In this document: one piece after another, positions 32,901-42,282 of the stretch
How positions within the stretch are numbered: the first letter of the stretch is position 1
Layout of the letters: each line of letters starts with the position of its first letter
Source of the DNA: Egaibacter danicus
Lineage (GTDB): Bacteria; Pseudomonadota; Gammaproteobacteria; Burkholderiales; Burkholderiaceae_C
Direction of reading: 5' to 3'
Assembly (NCBI GenBank): GCA_016707075.1
Contig: JADJII010000011.1
Span: 1-64,000, forward strand
DNA: 64,000 bases
Position numbers and translations under genes: made by a program
The notes under the pieces: model-generated
What the model was told of the DNA's origin: nothing
The model's input: the letters and a program-made list of their open reading frames with translations, nothing else
Database searches by the model: none

Positions 32901-34267
32901 TCTTGGGGTGGCTCGCGCATGTCCACATAAGCCCGCGCACGCACGTCGCGCTCCCAGGTCGCAGAAGCCTCTTCCAGTCGGGACTCACGCAGTATTTCAC
33001 GCACCGCGTCCCTCTGCTCGCGCTGGCTCAATGCAACGGTGCGGCGCTCAATCAGCTGGATCAGGTGTACGCCAAAACGCGAAGTCACGGGCGGGCTGAT
33101 CTGACCGGGAGCCAACGCGCGCATGGCTTCTTCAAACTCGGGCACGAACTGGCCGGGACTTGCCCACCCCAGATCTCCACCTTGTGCGGCGCTGCCATCC
33201 TGCGAGTTTTCGCGAGCCAGCGCAGCGAATTCCGCCTGACCGGCCATGATGCGCTTGCGCAAGTCTTCCAGTCTGGTTCGGGCCGCGGCTTCGCTCAGTT
33301 TGGGACCGGGTCGCAGCAAAATGTGTCTTGCCCGGCTCTGCACAACTGTCATGGTGGGCATCCCGGCCGCGCGCTTTTCCACCACCTTGAGAATATGAAA
33401 TCCGGCACCGGAGCGCACCAGGCCCGCGACTCCGCCCGCATTCAGATTTTGCACGGCATCAACAAACAGTTGCGGGTACCGGGTTGCGCTGCGCAAGCCC
33501 AACTGGCCACCATTGGCCTTGTCCGCGGCGTCTGACAGCTCTTTTGCCAGTGCGGCAAAGTCTTCACCGGCACGTGCACGCTCAAGCGTGCGCTGAGCCT
33601 TGGCCTGCAAAACCTTGACCTGATCCGCCGTGGCGGCTTCCGGCACGCTGATGAGAATCTGCGCCAGGTTGATTTCCTGATCTGCCGGGTTGCTTTTTTG
33701 ATTGAGGATGTATTGATCTACTTCGGCGTCAGACACGCGCAACCTGGCGTCCACTTCGCGCTCGCGCGCACGTGTCAGGGTGATTTGCTCGCGCAGCTGT
33801 TTGCGAAACTGGCTGACCGAGATGCCATCCACAGCAGCAAGGCGTTTGTACATTTCTGCAACGTCAATCTGGTTTTGACGTGCGACGGACTGTTCGGCCT
33901 GATCAATGTCACTTTCAGACACGCGAATGCCAGACTCGGCAGCGAACTGCAATATGGCCTTTTTGCGGATCAACCGCTCCAGCGCTTCACTGGTCAACTC
34001 CGATGCCGTCGGCTTCGGCCCATTTTGCTGCTGTGCCAACTGCTGTGCCAGTCGCCGGGCTTCGGTGCGCACATCGTTGTTGGTGATGGGCTCCGAATTC
34101 ACCACCGCGACGATGAAGTCGGCGGCCTGCTGACTGCCCGCTGGCGCGGCGGGCTTGACAACAGCGGCTGCGCCGGCCTGAGGCAGGCGCAGGCTTTGCG
34201 CGTGGGTAACCGTTGCACCGAAAGCGGCCAGGCCGGCCAGAGTGAGAACCAGAACGCGGTGTTTCAT
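32897..34267 (-). CDS. surA: periplasmic peptidyl-prolyl isomerase/chaperone SurA
   Basis: 456 aa from MKHRVLVLTLAGLAAFGAT with a signal peptide cleaved near VTHAQSL. An N-terminal SurA domain (FIVAVVNSEPITNNDVRTEA) is followed by two parvulin domains, the first with INLAQILISVPEAA and the second with SRARHILLRPGPKL and FGVHLIQLIERR. Folds outer-membrane proteins including LptD, its upstream neighbour, 5 nt away. Operon lptD-surA-rsmA is conserved. Confidence 0.95.
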   Translation of the reverse strand: MKHRVLVLTLAGLAAFGATVTHAQSLRLPQAGAAAVVKPAAPAGSQQAADFIVAVVNSEPITNNDVRTEARRLAQQLAQQQNGPKPTASELTSEALERLIRKKAILQFAAESGIRVSESDIDQAEQSVARQNQIDVAEMYKRLAAVDGISVSQFRKQLREQITLTRAREREVDARLRVSDAEVDQYILNQKSNPADQEINLAQILISVPEAATADQVKVLQAKAQRTLERARAGEDFAALAKELSDAADKANGGQLGLRSATRYPQLFVDAVQNLNAGGVAGLVRSGAGFHILKVVEKRAAGMPTMTVVQSRARHILLRPGPKLSEAAARTRLEDLRKRIMAGQAEFAALARENSQDGSAAQGGDLGWASPGQFVPEFEEAMRALAPGQISPPVTSRFGVHLIQLIERRTVALSQREQRDAVREILRESRLEEASATWERDVRARAYVDMREPPQE

Positions 34268-34272
34268 ATTGC

Positions 34273-36744
34273 CTAATCGTAATTGCTGAAACGGCTGGGC
34301 GAGCTGATTTGCTCGCGCAGATATTGATAACGCGGGATATTTTCCTTGAGGGTTTTCAGTGGATTGGCCCCCAGCCGGGAGAATCCGACGAACTCCAGCT
34401 GAAACATGATGCGCTGCGTGGCAGACGTGGTGCCGGTCTGCAGGCGCTCCAGCACCACCCGGCCCAGCCAGCAACAGGCGTCGTATTCCAGACCTATTAC
34501 CGAGTCAACCAGCTTGCCGTCCCGCATGCTGAAGTTCAAACGCCCCACACTGTACCAGCGCCCACCACCCTGCCCCTGTCCCGGGCCAAGATCCTGCCCC
34601 TTGTCTCCCCACAGGTCATTGATGGGCCACTGCCAGCCAACGTCGAGCTGTTCACTCAGGTCCCTCTGGAGCCGGTAGGCTGCGCTGATCACGCGGTAGT
34701 TGCCCGGGCTGTAGCGCGCACCAATGGTTGACCGCTCGGAGCGCCGGGTCTTGGGGTTGAACTGGACCGTTGTGTCCAGCGCCCAGGAAGGGTTCCAGTT
34801 GAGTGACGCACCCAGCAGCACGTCGCTGATGCGGTCGGTTACTGGCGTACCGCCAGGCAGGGTCACATTCTGATTCTTGAACCGCAGTCGCTGGGCAATG
34901 CCAAAGCGTGCGGCTTCGGCTCCGGTGTCCGGATCCAGCAGCCGCGAAGTCAAACCCAGCGTCAGCAGGTTGTTGTCCGAGATGCGGTCATTGCCAACAA
35001 AGGCATTTTCCGTGTAGATGTTCGCGAAATTGAAATCGGTCGCCCCCGAGTCGTAAATGGGGAGGCTGGACTGGTCCCGAAATGGGGTGTAAACATAGAA
35101 GGCCCGCGGCTCCAGAGTCTGGCGCAGGGCCCGGCCAAAATAACTGGCGTCACGCTCAAACACCAGTCCGCTGTCCAGACTGAAAGTTGGAACGGTGCGG
35201 CTGGCCGACACGGCACCATTGGCCAGCGGGGCGTCGAACTGGTAATTCGTGGCATGCAGCTGCAACTTGGGCGTGATAAAGCTGGAAGGTGTTTGCCATG
35301 GCCGGCTGATCTGTGCCAGCGCAAACGTTCGTTGCGCGTTGGGCTGGCCTGTCAGGGTGCTGTCGGCCTGAAAGCGGGTGTAGTCCGCATTGAACGAAAA
35401 ATCAAACCCGTTGACACCCGTGCGCTGGTACTGCGTGGCGACTTGGGGCAAGCGGTCATAAGGCGGCGTGATGGGAGATGTCACGTCTTGCAGGGTCTGC
35501 CATTTCAGGGCGCGCACACTATTGGAAAATCCCCGGCCCGACCAGCTCAGCGTCATGTCGCTGGAGAGAAGCCGCTGTGTGAGCGAGGACGAGACGCGCG
35601 TGAAGTCCTTCCAGTAGTTGTCGTCACTTACGCGATTCAGGTTGAGGTTCAACCCAAGGCCACTGTCCGGGGCCATCGATCCGGTAATGCGCCCTTGATG
35701 GCTGTAGGAGTATCCCCATCGGGTTTGCTGGCGAAGCCGGTCATCGGGCATCAGGTCCAGCCTGACCTGGCCCGAATAGTCCGGCTCCAGGTAACGAAAC
35801 TCGCCCCCCATGTTGAGCCCCCGTTTGGTCATGACCGTGGGAAACAAGGTCGCATCGCGGTTGGGTGCAATATTCCAGTAGTAGGGAAGCGTGACCTCAG
35901 CCCCGTTCACGCTGTCCAGGCCAAAGGTGGGGGGCAACACGCCGGACTTGCGCTTGTCACTCAATGGAAAGCTCAAGATGGGAATGGGGAGAATGGGTAT
36001 CCCCTTGAAGCTGAGTACGGCTCCTCTCGCCAGTCCAACCTCTTCTTCGTTATCAAGGTCAATACTGGCCGCGCGCAATATCCAGTCAGGCATCCAGCTG
36101 GGCCCGGGCGTGCGTTCGCAGGTGGTGAACGTGGCATTCTTGATGGCGATACGCTGGTCGCTCAGAAAATCAACGCGGTCTGCTTCCCCATGGGCTCCGT
36201 TTTTCAGAAACCGGTAGCTGGGTTGCGTGAAAAAACCTTCAAATGTCTCGACCTTGAGTTCCAGCAAAGGCCCCTGATACACATTGCCAGCCTTGTTGAT
36301 GTAGACATTGCCCCGCGCGCGCGCCAGGTCGTCGGGCTGAAAATACTCCATGCGGTCAGCACGAATGACCATGTCGCCCCGGCGAAGCTCGGCATTGCCC
36401 TCCACCACCGTTTCGAGATCAGGACGCCCGAACGTGCGATCGCCCTTCAGGAACGTTGGCAGGGACTCTTTAGCGGCTGTCCCGGGTTGATCCTGCAGCA
36501 GGGGGCTGCTCTGGAGCTGGATGCCTTCCTCTTCGGAAGCCTGCGCGTGGGCACCAGCGCTACCCAGCAAACCCCAAACCACAAAGGCGACGGGTGTCAG
36601 CACCATGGGGCCCTGACGTGAGCAGGACGTCTTTCGTTTCACGGCGGGAATCAGGGAACGCATCGGGCTGGGAGCTGGGTCGGGAGCGTGAAACGGAGGG
36701 CGGGCTGGGTCAGGGCAGGTGGGTTTGTAAAATGGATTATCCAT
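34273..36744 (-). CDS. lptD: LPS-assembly outer membrane protein LptD
   Basis: 823 aa from ATG 36744; a start at 36663 (MRSLIPAVKRKTS) puts the signal peptide at a more usual distance from the N-terminus. The signal peptide ends near GAHAQ. An N-terminal OstA-like jellyroll (VVEGNAELRRGDMVIRADRM, YFQPDDLARARGNVYINKAG) leads to the OstA C-terminal barrel domain with many aromatic strands, and the C-terminus ends SPSRFSNYD. It inserts lipopolysaccharide into the outer leaflet. The 36744 start overlaps the divergent amgK ATG (36743-36745). Confidence 0.94.
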   Translation of the reverse strand: MDNPFYKPTCPDPARPPFHAPDPAPSPMRSLIPAVKRKTSCSRQGPMVLTPVAFVVWGLLGSAGAHAQASEEEGIQLQSSPLLQDQPGTAAKESLPTFLKGDRTFGRPDLETVVEGNAELRRGDMVIRADRMEYFQPDDLARARGNVYINKAGNVYQGPLLELKVETFEGFFTQPSYRFLKNGAHGEADRVDFLSDQRIAIKNATFTTCERTPGPSWMPDWILRAASIDLDNEEEVGLARGAVLSFKGIPILPIPILSFPLSDKRKSGVLPPTFGLDSVNGAEVTLPYYWNIAPNRDATLFPTVMTKRGLNMGGEFRYLEPDYSGQVRLDLMPDDRLRQQTRWGYSYSHQGRITGSMAPDSGLGLNLNLNRVSDDNYWKDFTRVSSSLTQRLLSSDMTLSWSGRGFSNSVRALKWQTLQDVTSPITPPYDRLPQVATQYQRTGVNGFDFSFNADYTRFQADSTLTGQPNAQRTFALAQISRPWQTPSSFITPKLQLHATNYQFDAPLANGAVSASRTVPTFSLDSGLVFERDASYFGRALRQTLEPRAFYVYTPFRDQSSLPIYDSGATDFNFANIYTENAFVGNDRISDNNLLTLGLTSRLLDPDTGAEAARFGIAQRLRFKNQNVTLPGGTPVTDRISDVLLGASLNWNPSWALDTTVQFNPKTRRSERSTIGARYSPGNYRVISAAYRLQRDLSEQLDVGWQWPINDLWGDKGQDLGPGQGQGGGRWYSVGRLNFSMRDGKLVDSVIGLEYDACCWLGRVVLERLQTGTTSATQRIMFQLEFVGFSRLGANPLKTLKENIPRYQYLREQISSPSRFSNYD

Positions 36745-37837
36745 GAGCCTGCATACCAACCCATCCCCCATGATCGACCCCGGCAGCAAAGCCATCATCA
36801 CGTGGTCCAGCCCGGATCGGGAGGCCGCCTTCAACGGCTGGTTTGCTGCGGTGGCGCCAGCGCATCAGCTGGTACCAGCGACGCTCCGTCTGGCCTCCGC
36901 TGACGCCAGCTTTCGCCGCTACTTGCGGGTGGATCAGGCCCATGGCAGCTGCATCATCATGGATGCACCACCGGACAAGGAAGACTGCGCACCCTTTGCA
37001 AAAGTCGCCGCCCTGATGATGGCGGCCGGTCTGAACGTGCCCAAGGTGCTGGCGTGGGAACCTGCACAGGGATTCATGCTGCTCAGCGACCTGGGGCATC
37101 AAACGATGATGCAGGTTATCAACCGGGAAGATCCCGCCGCCAACCACGGGCTCTACCTGCAGGCGCTGGACGCCCTGGTCGCCTGGCAGCTGGCGTCCCG
37201 CCCCGATGTGCTGCCGCCCTACGATGAAGCGCTGATGCGCCGCGAGCTGGAGCTGTTTCCCGAGTGGTATTTGCACCGGTACCGCGGCGTGATGATCGAT
37301 GACGCCATGCGGCGCACACTGGACGACACGTTCAAGTTGATCATCGAACAATGCCAGGTTTGGCCTGCCGTGTATGTGCACCGCGATTTCATGCCCAGGA
37401 ACCTGATGATCTCGCCGGGCAAGGCGCAACTGGGCGTGCTGGACTTTCAGGACGCGGTTTATGGTCCCATCACCTATGACATTGCCAGCCTGATGCGCGA
37501 CGCCTTCCTGAGCTGGGAAGAGGATTTCGTGCTGGACATCACCATCCGGTACTGGGAAAAAGCCCGCAAGGCTGGCCTGCCCGTGGGCGATGACTTTGGG
37601 GCGTTCTACCGGGGCGTGGAATGGATGGGCCTGCAGCGGCATCTCAAAGTAGCCGGCATTTTTGCGCGGCTCACCTTGCGCGACGGCAAACCGCAGTATC
37701 TGGCCGATGCACCGCGCTTCATCAACTACATCCGCGCCACGGCGAGCCGTTACCGGGAGCTCAAACCGCTGCTGCGGCTGGTGGACCAGGTGGAAGGCAC
37801 GCAGGCCGCCAGCGGCTTCGCTTTTGGCCGGTTTTAA
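36743..37837 (+). CDS. amgK: MurNAc/GlcNAc anomeric kinase AmgK-like phosphotransferase
   Basis: 364 aa from ATG 36743 (ATG 36770 possible). Aminoglycoside-phosphotransferase fold: LRLASADASFRRYLRVDQ is the N-lobe signature of AmgK, the catalytic loop is VHRDFMPRNLMI (HRD with Asn), and the metal-binding motif is LDFQDAVYG. It phosphorylates the anomeric hydroxyl of MurNAc in the recycling route that bypasses de novo UDP-MurNAc synthesis. Its usual partner MurU is not adjacent here; the MurU-like gene at 3814 is broken. It is divergent from lptD with overlapping start codons. Confidence 0.88.
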   Translation: MSLHTNPSPMIDPGSKAIITWSSPDREAAFNGWFAAVAPAHQLVPATLRLASADASFRRYLRVDQAHGSCIIMDAPPDKEDCAPFAKVAALMMAAGLNVPKVLAWEPAQGFMLLSDLGHQTMMQVINREDPAANHGLYLQALDALVAWQLASRPDVLPPYDEALMRRELELFPEWYLHRYRGVMIDDAMRRTLDDTFKLIIEQCQVWPAVYVHRDFMPRNLMISPGKAQLGVLDFQDAVYGPITYDIASLMRDAFLSWEEDFVLDITIRYWEKARKAGLPVGDDFGAFYRGVEWMGLQRHLKVAGIFARLTLRDGKPQYLADAPRFINYIRATASRYRELKPLLRLVDQVEGTQAASGFAFGRF

Positions 37838-37842
37838 GTGCC

Positions 37843-37898
37843 AAATATGGCTCTAGCCCTCGTGGAATATGCGTAAACAGCTATTATTTTTATAGCAA
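37843..37898 (-). repeat. dispersed repeat copy F
   Basis: Minus strand: TTGCTATAAAAATAATAGC, TGTTTACGCATATTCCACG, AGGGCTAGAGCCATATTT. It fills almost the whole gap between amgK and rsmE and ends 6 nt before the rsmE ATG. Confidence 0.85.
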
Positions 37899-37904
37899 AT
37901 TGTC

Positions 37905-38633
37905 ATGCCCCGTTTTTACTGCCCCACTCCGCTGAATACTGGCCAGCAGCTTGATTTGCCCGCTGGCGCAGCGCGTCACATACAGGTGTTGCGCATGCAG
38001 CCGGGCGACACGGTCACCTTGTTCAACGGCGATGGCGGAGAGTTCGAAGCCACCATAGAGCGCATGGGCCGCAGCGATGTCGGCGTCACCATCGGGGCCT
38101 ATTCACCAGTCGAGCGGGAGGCCCGGCGCGCCGTTCATCTGGCCATCGGCATGCCAGCCAATGAACGCATGGACTGGCTGGTGGAAAAAGCCACCGAACT
38201 GGGCGTGGCCAGCATCCAGCCGCTGATGACCGAGCGCACGGTGTTGCGTCTGGACGGCGAGCGCGCTGCCAAAAAAACGGCCCATTGGCAGAGCGTAGCG
38301 GTTGCTGCCTGCGAGCAGTGTGGGCGCAACCGCGTGCCGGTGATTCAACCGGTTATCAGCCTTTCCGGCTGGATCAAGCGTGTGGCAACTGAGGGACCGC
38401 CGGGCACCCGGTACCTGCTGTCGCTGCGCGAAGGTTCGCGGCCCTTGCAGGACTTGATGCTGGATTCCGGTCGTACCGGACCGGACGTGACATTCCTGTC
38501 AGGCCCTGAAGGCGGGTTGGGCACAGCAGAGGAAGCGCTGGCGGTTGCTGCAGGCTTCGCACCCGTTTCGCTGGGCGCGCGTATCTTGCGGGCCGAAACC
38601 GCTTCGCTGGCTGCCCTTACACTAATGGTATGA
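37905..38633 (+). CDS. rsmE: 16S rRNA (uracil1498-N3)-methyltransferase
   Basis: 242 aa RsmE. The N-terminal PUA-like domain starts MPRFYCPTPLNTGQQLDLPA and the SPOUT domain carries AIGMPANERMDWLVEKATEL, then FLSGPEGGLG and LGARILRAETASLAAL, the trefoil-knot SAM site. No clear Shine-Dalgarno precedes ATG 37905 because repeat copy F occupies the leader. The stop overlaps the start of the MFS gene by 4 nt. Confidence 0.95.
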   Translation: MPRFYCPTPLNTGQQLDLPAGAARHIQVLRMQPGDTVTLFNGDGGEFEATIERMGRSDVGVTIGAYSPVEREARRAVHLAIGMPANERMDWLVEKATELGVASIQPLMTERTVLRLDGERAAKKTAHWQSVAVAACEQCGRNRVPVIQPVISLSGWIKRVATEGPPGTRYLLSLREGSRPLQDLMLDSGRTGPDVTFLSGPEGGLGTAEEALAVAAGFAPVSLGARILRAETASLAALTLMV

Positions 38634-39808
38634 ACCGCAGCCTCTGGCTATTGGCAATCTGCCAAGGCCTCTTCCTCACCAACAACGTCACATTCATCGC
38701 CATCAACGGGCTGGTAGGCCTGAGCCTGGCACCGCTCGGCTGGATGGCAACGCTGCCTGTCATGGGTTACGTGGTGGGTGGCGCGCTTTCTACCGGGCTG
38801 GTCGCCAAAACCCAGCATCGCTTCGGTCGCAAGACCTCTTTCCAGCTGGGGCTGCTGGTTGCGTTGGGATCGGCGTTGTTGTGCGCCTATGCCGCCATCC
38901 ACAAGGATTTCTGGCTGCTGTGTTTTGCCACCGTGGTGGCAGGCTACTACAACGCCAATGCAGGGCTGTACCGGTTTGCCGCTGCGGAATTGAGCGAGCC
39001 CGCATGGCGGGAAAAGGCCGTATCACTGGTGATGGCCGGGGGATTGATTGGGGCCGTGCTGGGCCCCAACCTGGCGGCGCAAACCCGCACACTGATGGAT
39101 GCGCCTTTTGCGGGCGCGTATCTGGCGCTGGCCGTGGTGGCACTGGTTTCCATGCTTGTGCTGAGCTTCGTCCATTTTCCCCCGCCACCACCCCTCAAGA
39201 AAGGCGATGGCGGTCGACCGCTTCGCGAAATCATGCGCCAGCCCGTGTTCATCGTGGCTGCAATTGCCGGTTCACTGGGCTATGGTGTCATGAACCTGCT
39301 GATGGCCGCCACCCCTATCGCCATGCAGCAGTGCACCTTGCCGTTTTCCGACGTGGCACTGGTGCTGGAATGGCATGTGATCGGCATGTTTGCGCCGGGG
39401 TTTTTCACGGGTCATCTGATCAAGCGTTTTGGTGCGCTTCCCATCATGGGTGTGGGGGTTCTGCTCAATGCGTTGTGCATCGCCATTGCGCTCTCGGGCG
39501 TTGATTTGCACCAGTTTCTGGCGGCCCTTTTCCTGCTGGGTGTAGGGTGGAACTTCCTGTTCACGGGCAGTACCACGCTGTCTTTGCAGACCTACACGCC
39601 TGCGGAGAAAGATCGGGCACAGGGCGCACTGAATTTCTTCATGTTTGCCACACTGGCTGTCAGCTCATTTGCATCCGGCGTGCTGGTCACCACGCGTGGC
39701 TGGACATTGCTGAACATCGGCTCGCTGGTACCTGTAGCAATGACAGGTGCTGCGCTGGTATGGCTGATGATGCGGCCAGCAAGACCGGTATCGGTCGAAG
39801 CTCCCTAG
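38630..39808 (+). CDS. MFS transporter
   Basis: 392 aa with about 12 transmembrane helices, translationally coupled to rsmE (ATGA overlap). The loop between helices 2 and 3 reads VAKTQHRFGRKTSFQLG, an MFS motif A variant, and a second occurs as FGALPIMGVGVL. The polyproline stretch PPPPPLKKGDGG in the central cytoplasmic loop separates the two halves. Substrate unknown. Its stop overlaps the convergent hydrolase gene by 4 nt. Confidence 0.87.
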   Translation: MNRSLWLLAICQGLFLTNNVTFIAINGLVGLSLAPLGWMATLPVMGYVVGGALSTGLVAKTQHRFGRKTSFQLGLLVALGSALLCAYAAIHKDFWLLCFATVVAGYYNANAGLYRFAAAELSEPAWREKAVSLVMAGGLIGAVLGPNLAAQTRTLMDAPFAGAYLALAVVALVSMLVLSFVHFPPPPPLKKGDGGRPLREIMRQPVFIVAAIAGSLGYGVMNLLMAATPIAMQQCTLPFSDVALVLEWHVIGMFAPGFFTGHLIKRFGALPIMGVGVLLNALCIAIALSGVDLHQFLAALFLLGVGWNFLFTGSTTLSLQTYTPAEKDRAQGALNFFMFATLAVSSFASGVLVTTRGWTLLNIGSLVPVAMTGAALVWLMMRPARPVSVEAP

Positions 39809-40653
39809 AACCAGAACCGGCTGTCCAGCCAGCGCTTGAGTTCCTCGAATACGGGTTCATTTTTCAGCTCGTTGAATATCTCGTGGTACATCGACTCAAA
39901 ACAGCGTGATGTCACGACGGCCTTGGGCGCTATGGTGGCAAAGGCACGGCTTCCAGCCGGATTGACCAATCTGTCCTCTCCAGCCCACATCAGCAAGGTC
40001 GGCACCTTCCATTGAGGAGCTTTGGCCAGGACAGGCGGACCTGCATCGACAATGAACTTGGCGAGCCGGCCGGATACCCGGTCATGCACGAGACGGTCGG
40101 CCTTGTACGCAGCGACCACTGCCGGATCGTGTGAAATGAAGGACGCATCCAGCCCGTTGCCGACCCGCAGGTTGGGGGCAAACCGGGGCACCACACCCAT
40201 CATGATTTTCTGGACACTGTTCAGCCCGGGCGACAGTGCGGGCGATGACATGATCAGCCCATCTACCGGGCGAACACCCAGCGACACAAACCGGCCGGCC
40301 ACCAGCCCCCCCATGCTGTGACCCAGCAGAATCAATGGCGTGCCATTGTCAACACGTATGCGGGTGCTGTCCACGATGTCGGCCAGATCATCCAGCAGCC
40401 GCGTGCTACCGGGCAAACCACCACGCACACCGCCCGATTCGCCGTGACCGTACTGGTCCAGGCCGCGCACCGCAAAGCCCCACTCGTTCAGCCGCTGGGC
40501 CACATGGTCGTAACGACCGGCATGCTCTCCCAACCCGTGAACAATGACGATCACGCCACGGCATTTTTGACCTTTCTCCAGCGGCCAGTCCTGAATGGCA
40601 ATGTTGTCGCCGTCCTGGGCAACAAAGGTGGAGAGGGTTGAGTCAGTCGACAT
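39805..40653 (-). CDS. alpha/beta hydrolase, lysophospholipase/monoacylglycerol lipase type
   Basis: 282 aa from MSTDSTLSTFVAQDGDNIA. Motifs: oxyanion segment VIVHGLGEHAGRYDHVA, nucleophile elbow LLGHSMGGLVAG, acid AGEDRLV and histidine in MYHEIFNE. The HGxxEHxxRY block is characteristic of PldB/monoacylglycerol lipases. Cytoplasmic. It lies 19 nt downstream of the M20 peptidase gene; the pair may be co-transcribed. Confidence 0.92.
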   Translation of the reverse strand: MSTDSTLSTFVAQDGDNIAIQDWPLEKGQKCRGVIVIVHGLGEHAGRYDHVAQRLNEWGFAVRGLDQYGHGESGGVRGGLPGSTRLLDDLADIVDSTRIRVDNGTPLILLGHSMGGLVAGRFVSLGVRPVDGLIMSSPALSPGLNSVQKIMMGVVPRFAPNLRVGNGLDASFISHDPAVVAAYKADRLVHDRVSGRLAKFIVDAGPPVLAKAPQWKVPTLLMWAGEDRLVNPAGSRAFATIAPKAVVTSRCFESMYHEIFNELKNEPVFEELKRWLDSRFWF

Positions 40654-40672
40654 GGGGGCGTCCAGGAGCAAT

Positions 40673-42145
40673 TCAGGGCATTTGAGCCATCACATGGGCC
40701 ACTGCAGCCGTGAGTTTCTTGGCATACGGAACATGCAAAAACTCGTTGGGGCCATGCGCATTGCTCTTGGGGCCCAGAACCCCGCACACCATCATCTGCG
40801 CCTTGGGGAAGCCTGCGGAGAGCATGCTCATCAATGGAATGGTGCCGCCCTGGCCGATGTAACCGCAAGGTGAACCAAAGTGGGCATTGGAGGCGGCATG
40901 CAACGCCGATTCAAACCACGGCGTGGTTGCTGGTGCGTTCCAGCCGGTGGCGCTGCCCGCACCTTCAAAGGTGATTTTGGCCTGATACGGCGCGTTATCT
41001 TCCAGCAACTGCTTCATTTCCTGCACCGCCTGTGCTGCATCTATCAATGGCGGCAACCGCAAGCTCAGCTTGAAGGCGGTGTAGGGCCGCAGCACATTGC
41101 CGGCATCCTTGATGGCAGGAAAACCCTCCGCTCCGGTGACACTCAGCGTGGGTGTCCAGGTGCGGTTCAGCAGCGCCTGCACCGGGTCCGTCGTGGTAGG
41201 CAATGTGAACACGGATGAGCCAGCACAGTCATAGTGCGCCCACGGGAACCGCTTGTGAACCTCGTCCCCCAAAATCGCGGCGGTGGCCCGCGCCTGGTTC
41301 AGCCGCTCAGCCGGCACTTCGCAATGAAAACTGGCCGGCAGCAAACGCCCGGTTGCACTGTCTTCCAGACGGTCCAGCACTTGGCGCATGATGCGAAAAC
41401 TCGACGGCACCAGACCACTGGCATCACCTGAGTGAATGCCTTCGGTCAGCACCTCTACCTTCAGCGTGCCGCTGGCCATGCCGCGCAGGCTGGTAGTCAG
41501 CCACAACTGGTCGTAATTACCAGCGCCAGAGTCCAGACAAATCACCAGTGCCACATCGCCCAAGCGTGTGCGCAGGGCATCCACATAAGGCAGCAAATCG
41601 TAGGAGCCACTTTCTTCACACGTCTCGATCAGCCCGACGATGCGCGGATGGGGAACGTTCTGGTTTTTCAGCGCTTGAACGGCTGCAATACTGGCATATA
41701 CCGCATAGCCATCATCTGCCCCACCCCGGCCATACAGTTTGCCGTCTTCGAATTTGGGCGTCCAAGGGCCCAAATCTGATCGCCAGCCATTGAATTCGGG
41801 TTGTTTGTCCAGGTGACCGTACATCAGGACGGTTTGCGTGCTGTTCGCCCTGGTCGCGGGAATTTCAAAAAACAGCACCGGTGTGCGACCTTCCAGCCGG
41901 ACGATTTCCAGCATCAACCCCGGCACTTTCTGGGCTTCGACCCAAGCCGCTGCATTGCGAACGACCGTATCAATGTAACCATGCTGCAACCAGTCCGCAT
42001 CAAAGCCAGGAGATTTGGCAGGAATGCCGATGTAATCCGTGATCTGACGGACGATATCGCCGTCCCATTGACGGGTCACATCGGACAGGGCGAGAGCGCT
42101 GTCCAGCAGACCGGCCGGAAGCTCGCGGTGAAGAGGTGCGCTCAT
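40673..42145 (-). CDS. M20 family metallopeptidase
   Basis: 490 aa from MSAPLHRELPAGLLDSALAL. Di-zinc peptidase of the M20 dipeptidase group: VLMYGHLDKQP with His ligand and Asp, RGGADDGYAVYAS with the bridging Asp, and IETCEESGS with catalytic Glu-Glu. The dimerisation (lid) domain spans about residues 220-380. The C-terminus has GQGGTIPLMSML and a final His in NAHGPNEFLHVPY. It cleaves dipeptides or deacylates amino acids; exact substrate unknown. Paired with the downstream lipase-like gene. Confidence 0.92.
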   Translation of the reverse strand: MSAPLHRELPAGLLDSALALSDVTRQWDGDIVRQITDYIGIPAKSPGFDADWLQHGYIDTVVRNAAAWVEAQKVPGLMLEIVRLEGRTPVLFFEIPATRANSTQTVLMYGHLDKQPEFNGWRSDLGPWTPKFEDGKLYGRGGADDGYAVYASIAAVQALKNQNVPHPRIVGLIETCEESGSYDLLPYVDALRTRLGDVALVICLDSGAGNYDQLWLTTSLRGMASGTLKVEVLTEGIHSGDASGLVPSSFRIMRQVLDRLEDSATGRLLPASFHCEVPAERLNQARATAAILGDEVHKRFPWAHYDCAGSSVFTLPTTTDPVQALLNRTWTPTLSVTGAEGFPAIKDAGNVLRPYTAFKLSLRLPPLIDAAQAVQEMKQLLEDNAPYQAKITFEGAGSATGWNAPATTPWFESALHAASNAHFGSPCGYIGQGGTIPLMSMLSAGFPKAQMMVCGVLGPKSNAHGPNEFLHVPYAKKLTAAVAHVMAQMP

Positions 42146-42282
42146 GAATGAATCTCCCGATTTTGACAACGGGCGTAACCCGTCAAGATAGCTACTTTAC
42201 CTGCGCAGGCAAGTGTGCGCCAGCACCTGGCCAGCGCCTCAGGTGTAACCCTGATCCCGCAACCCCCATGTAAACTGCAGAC

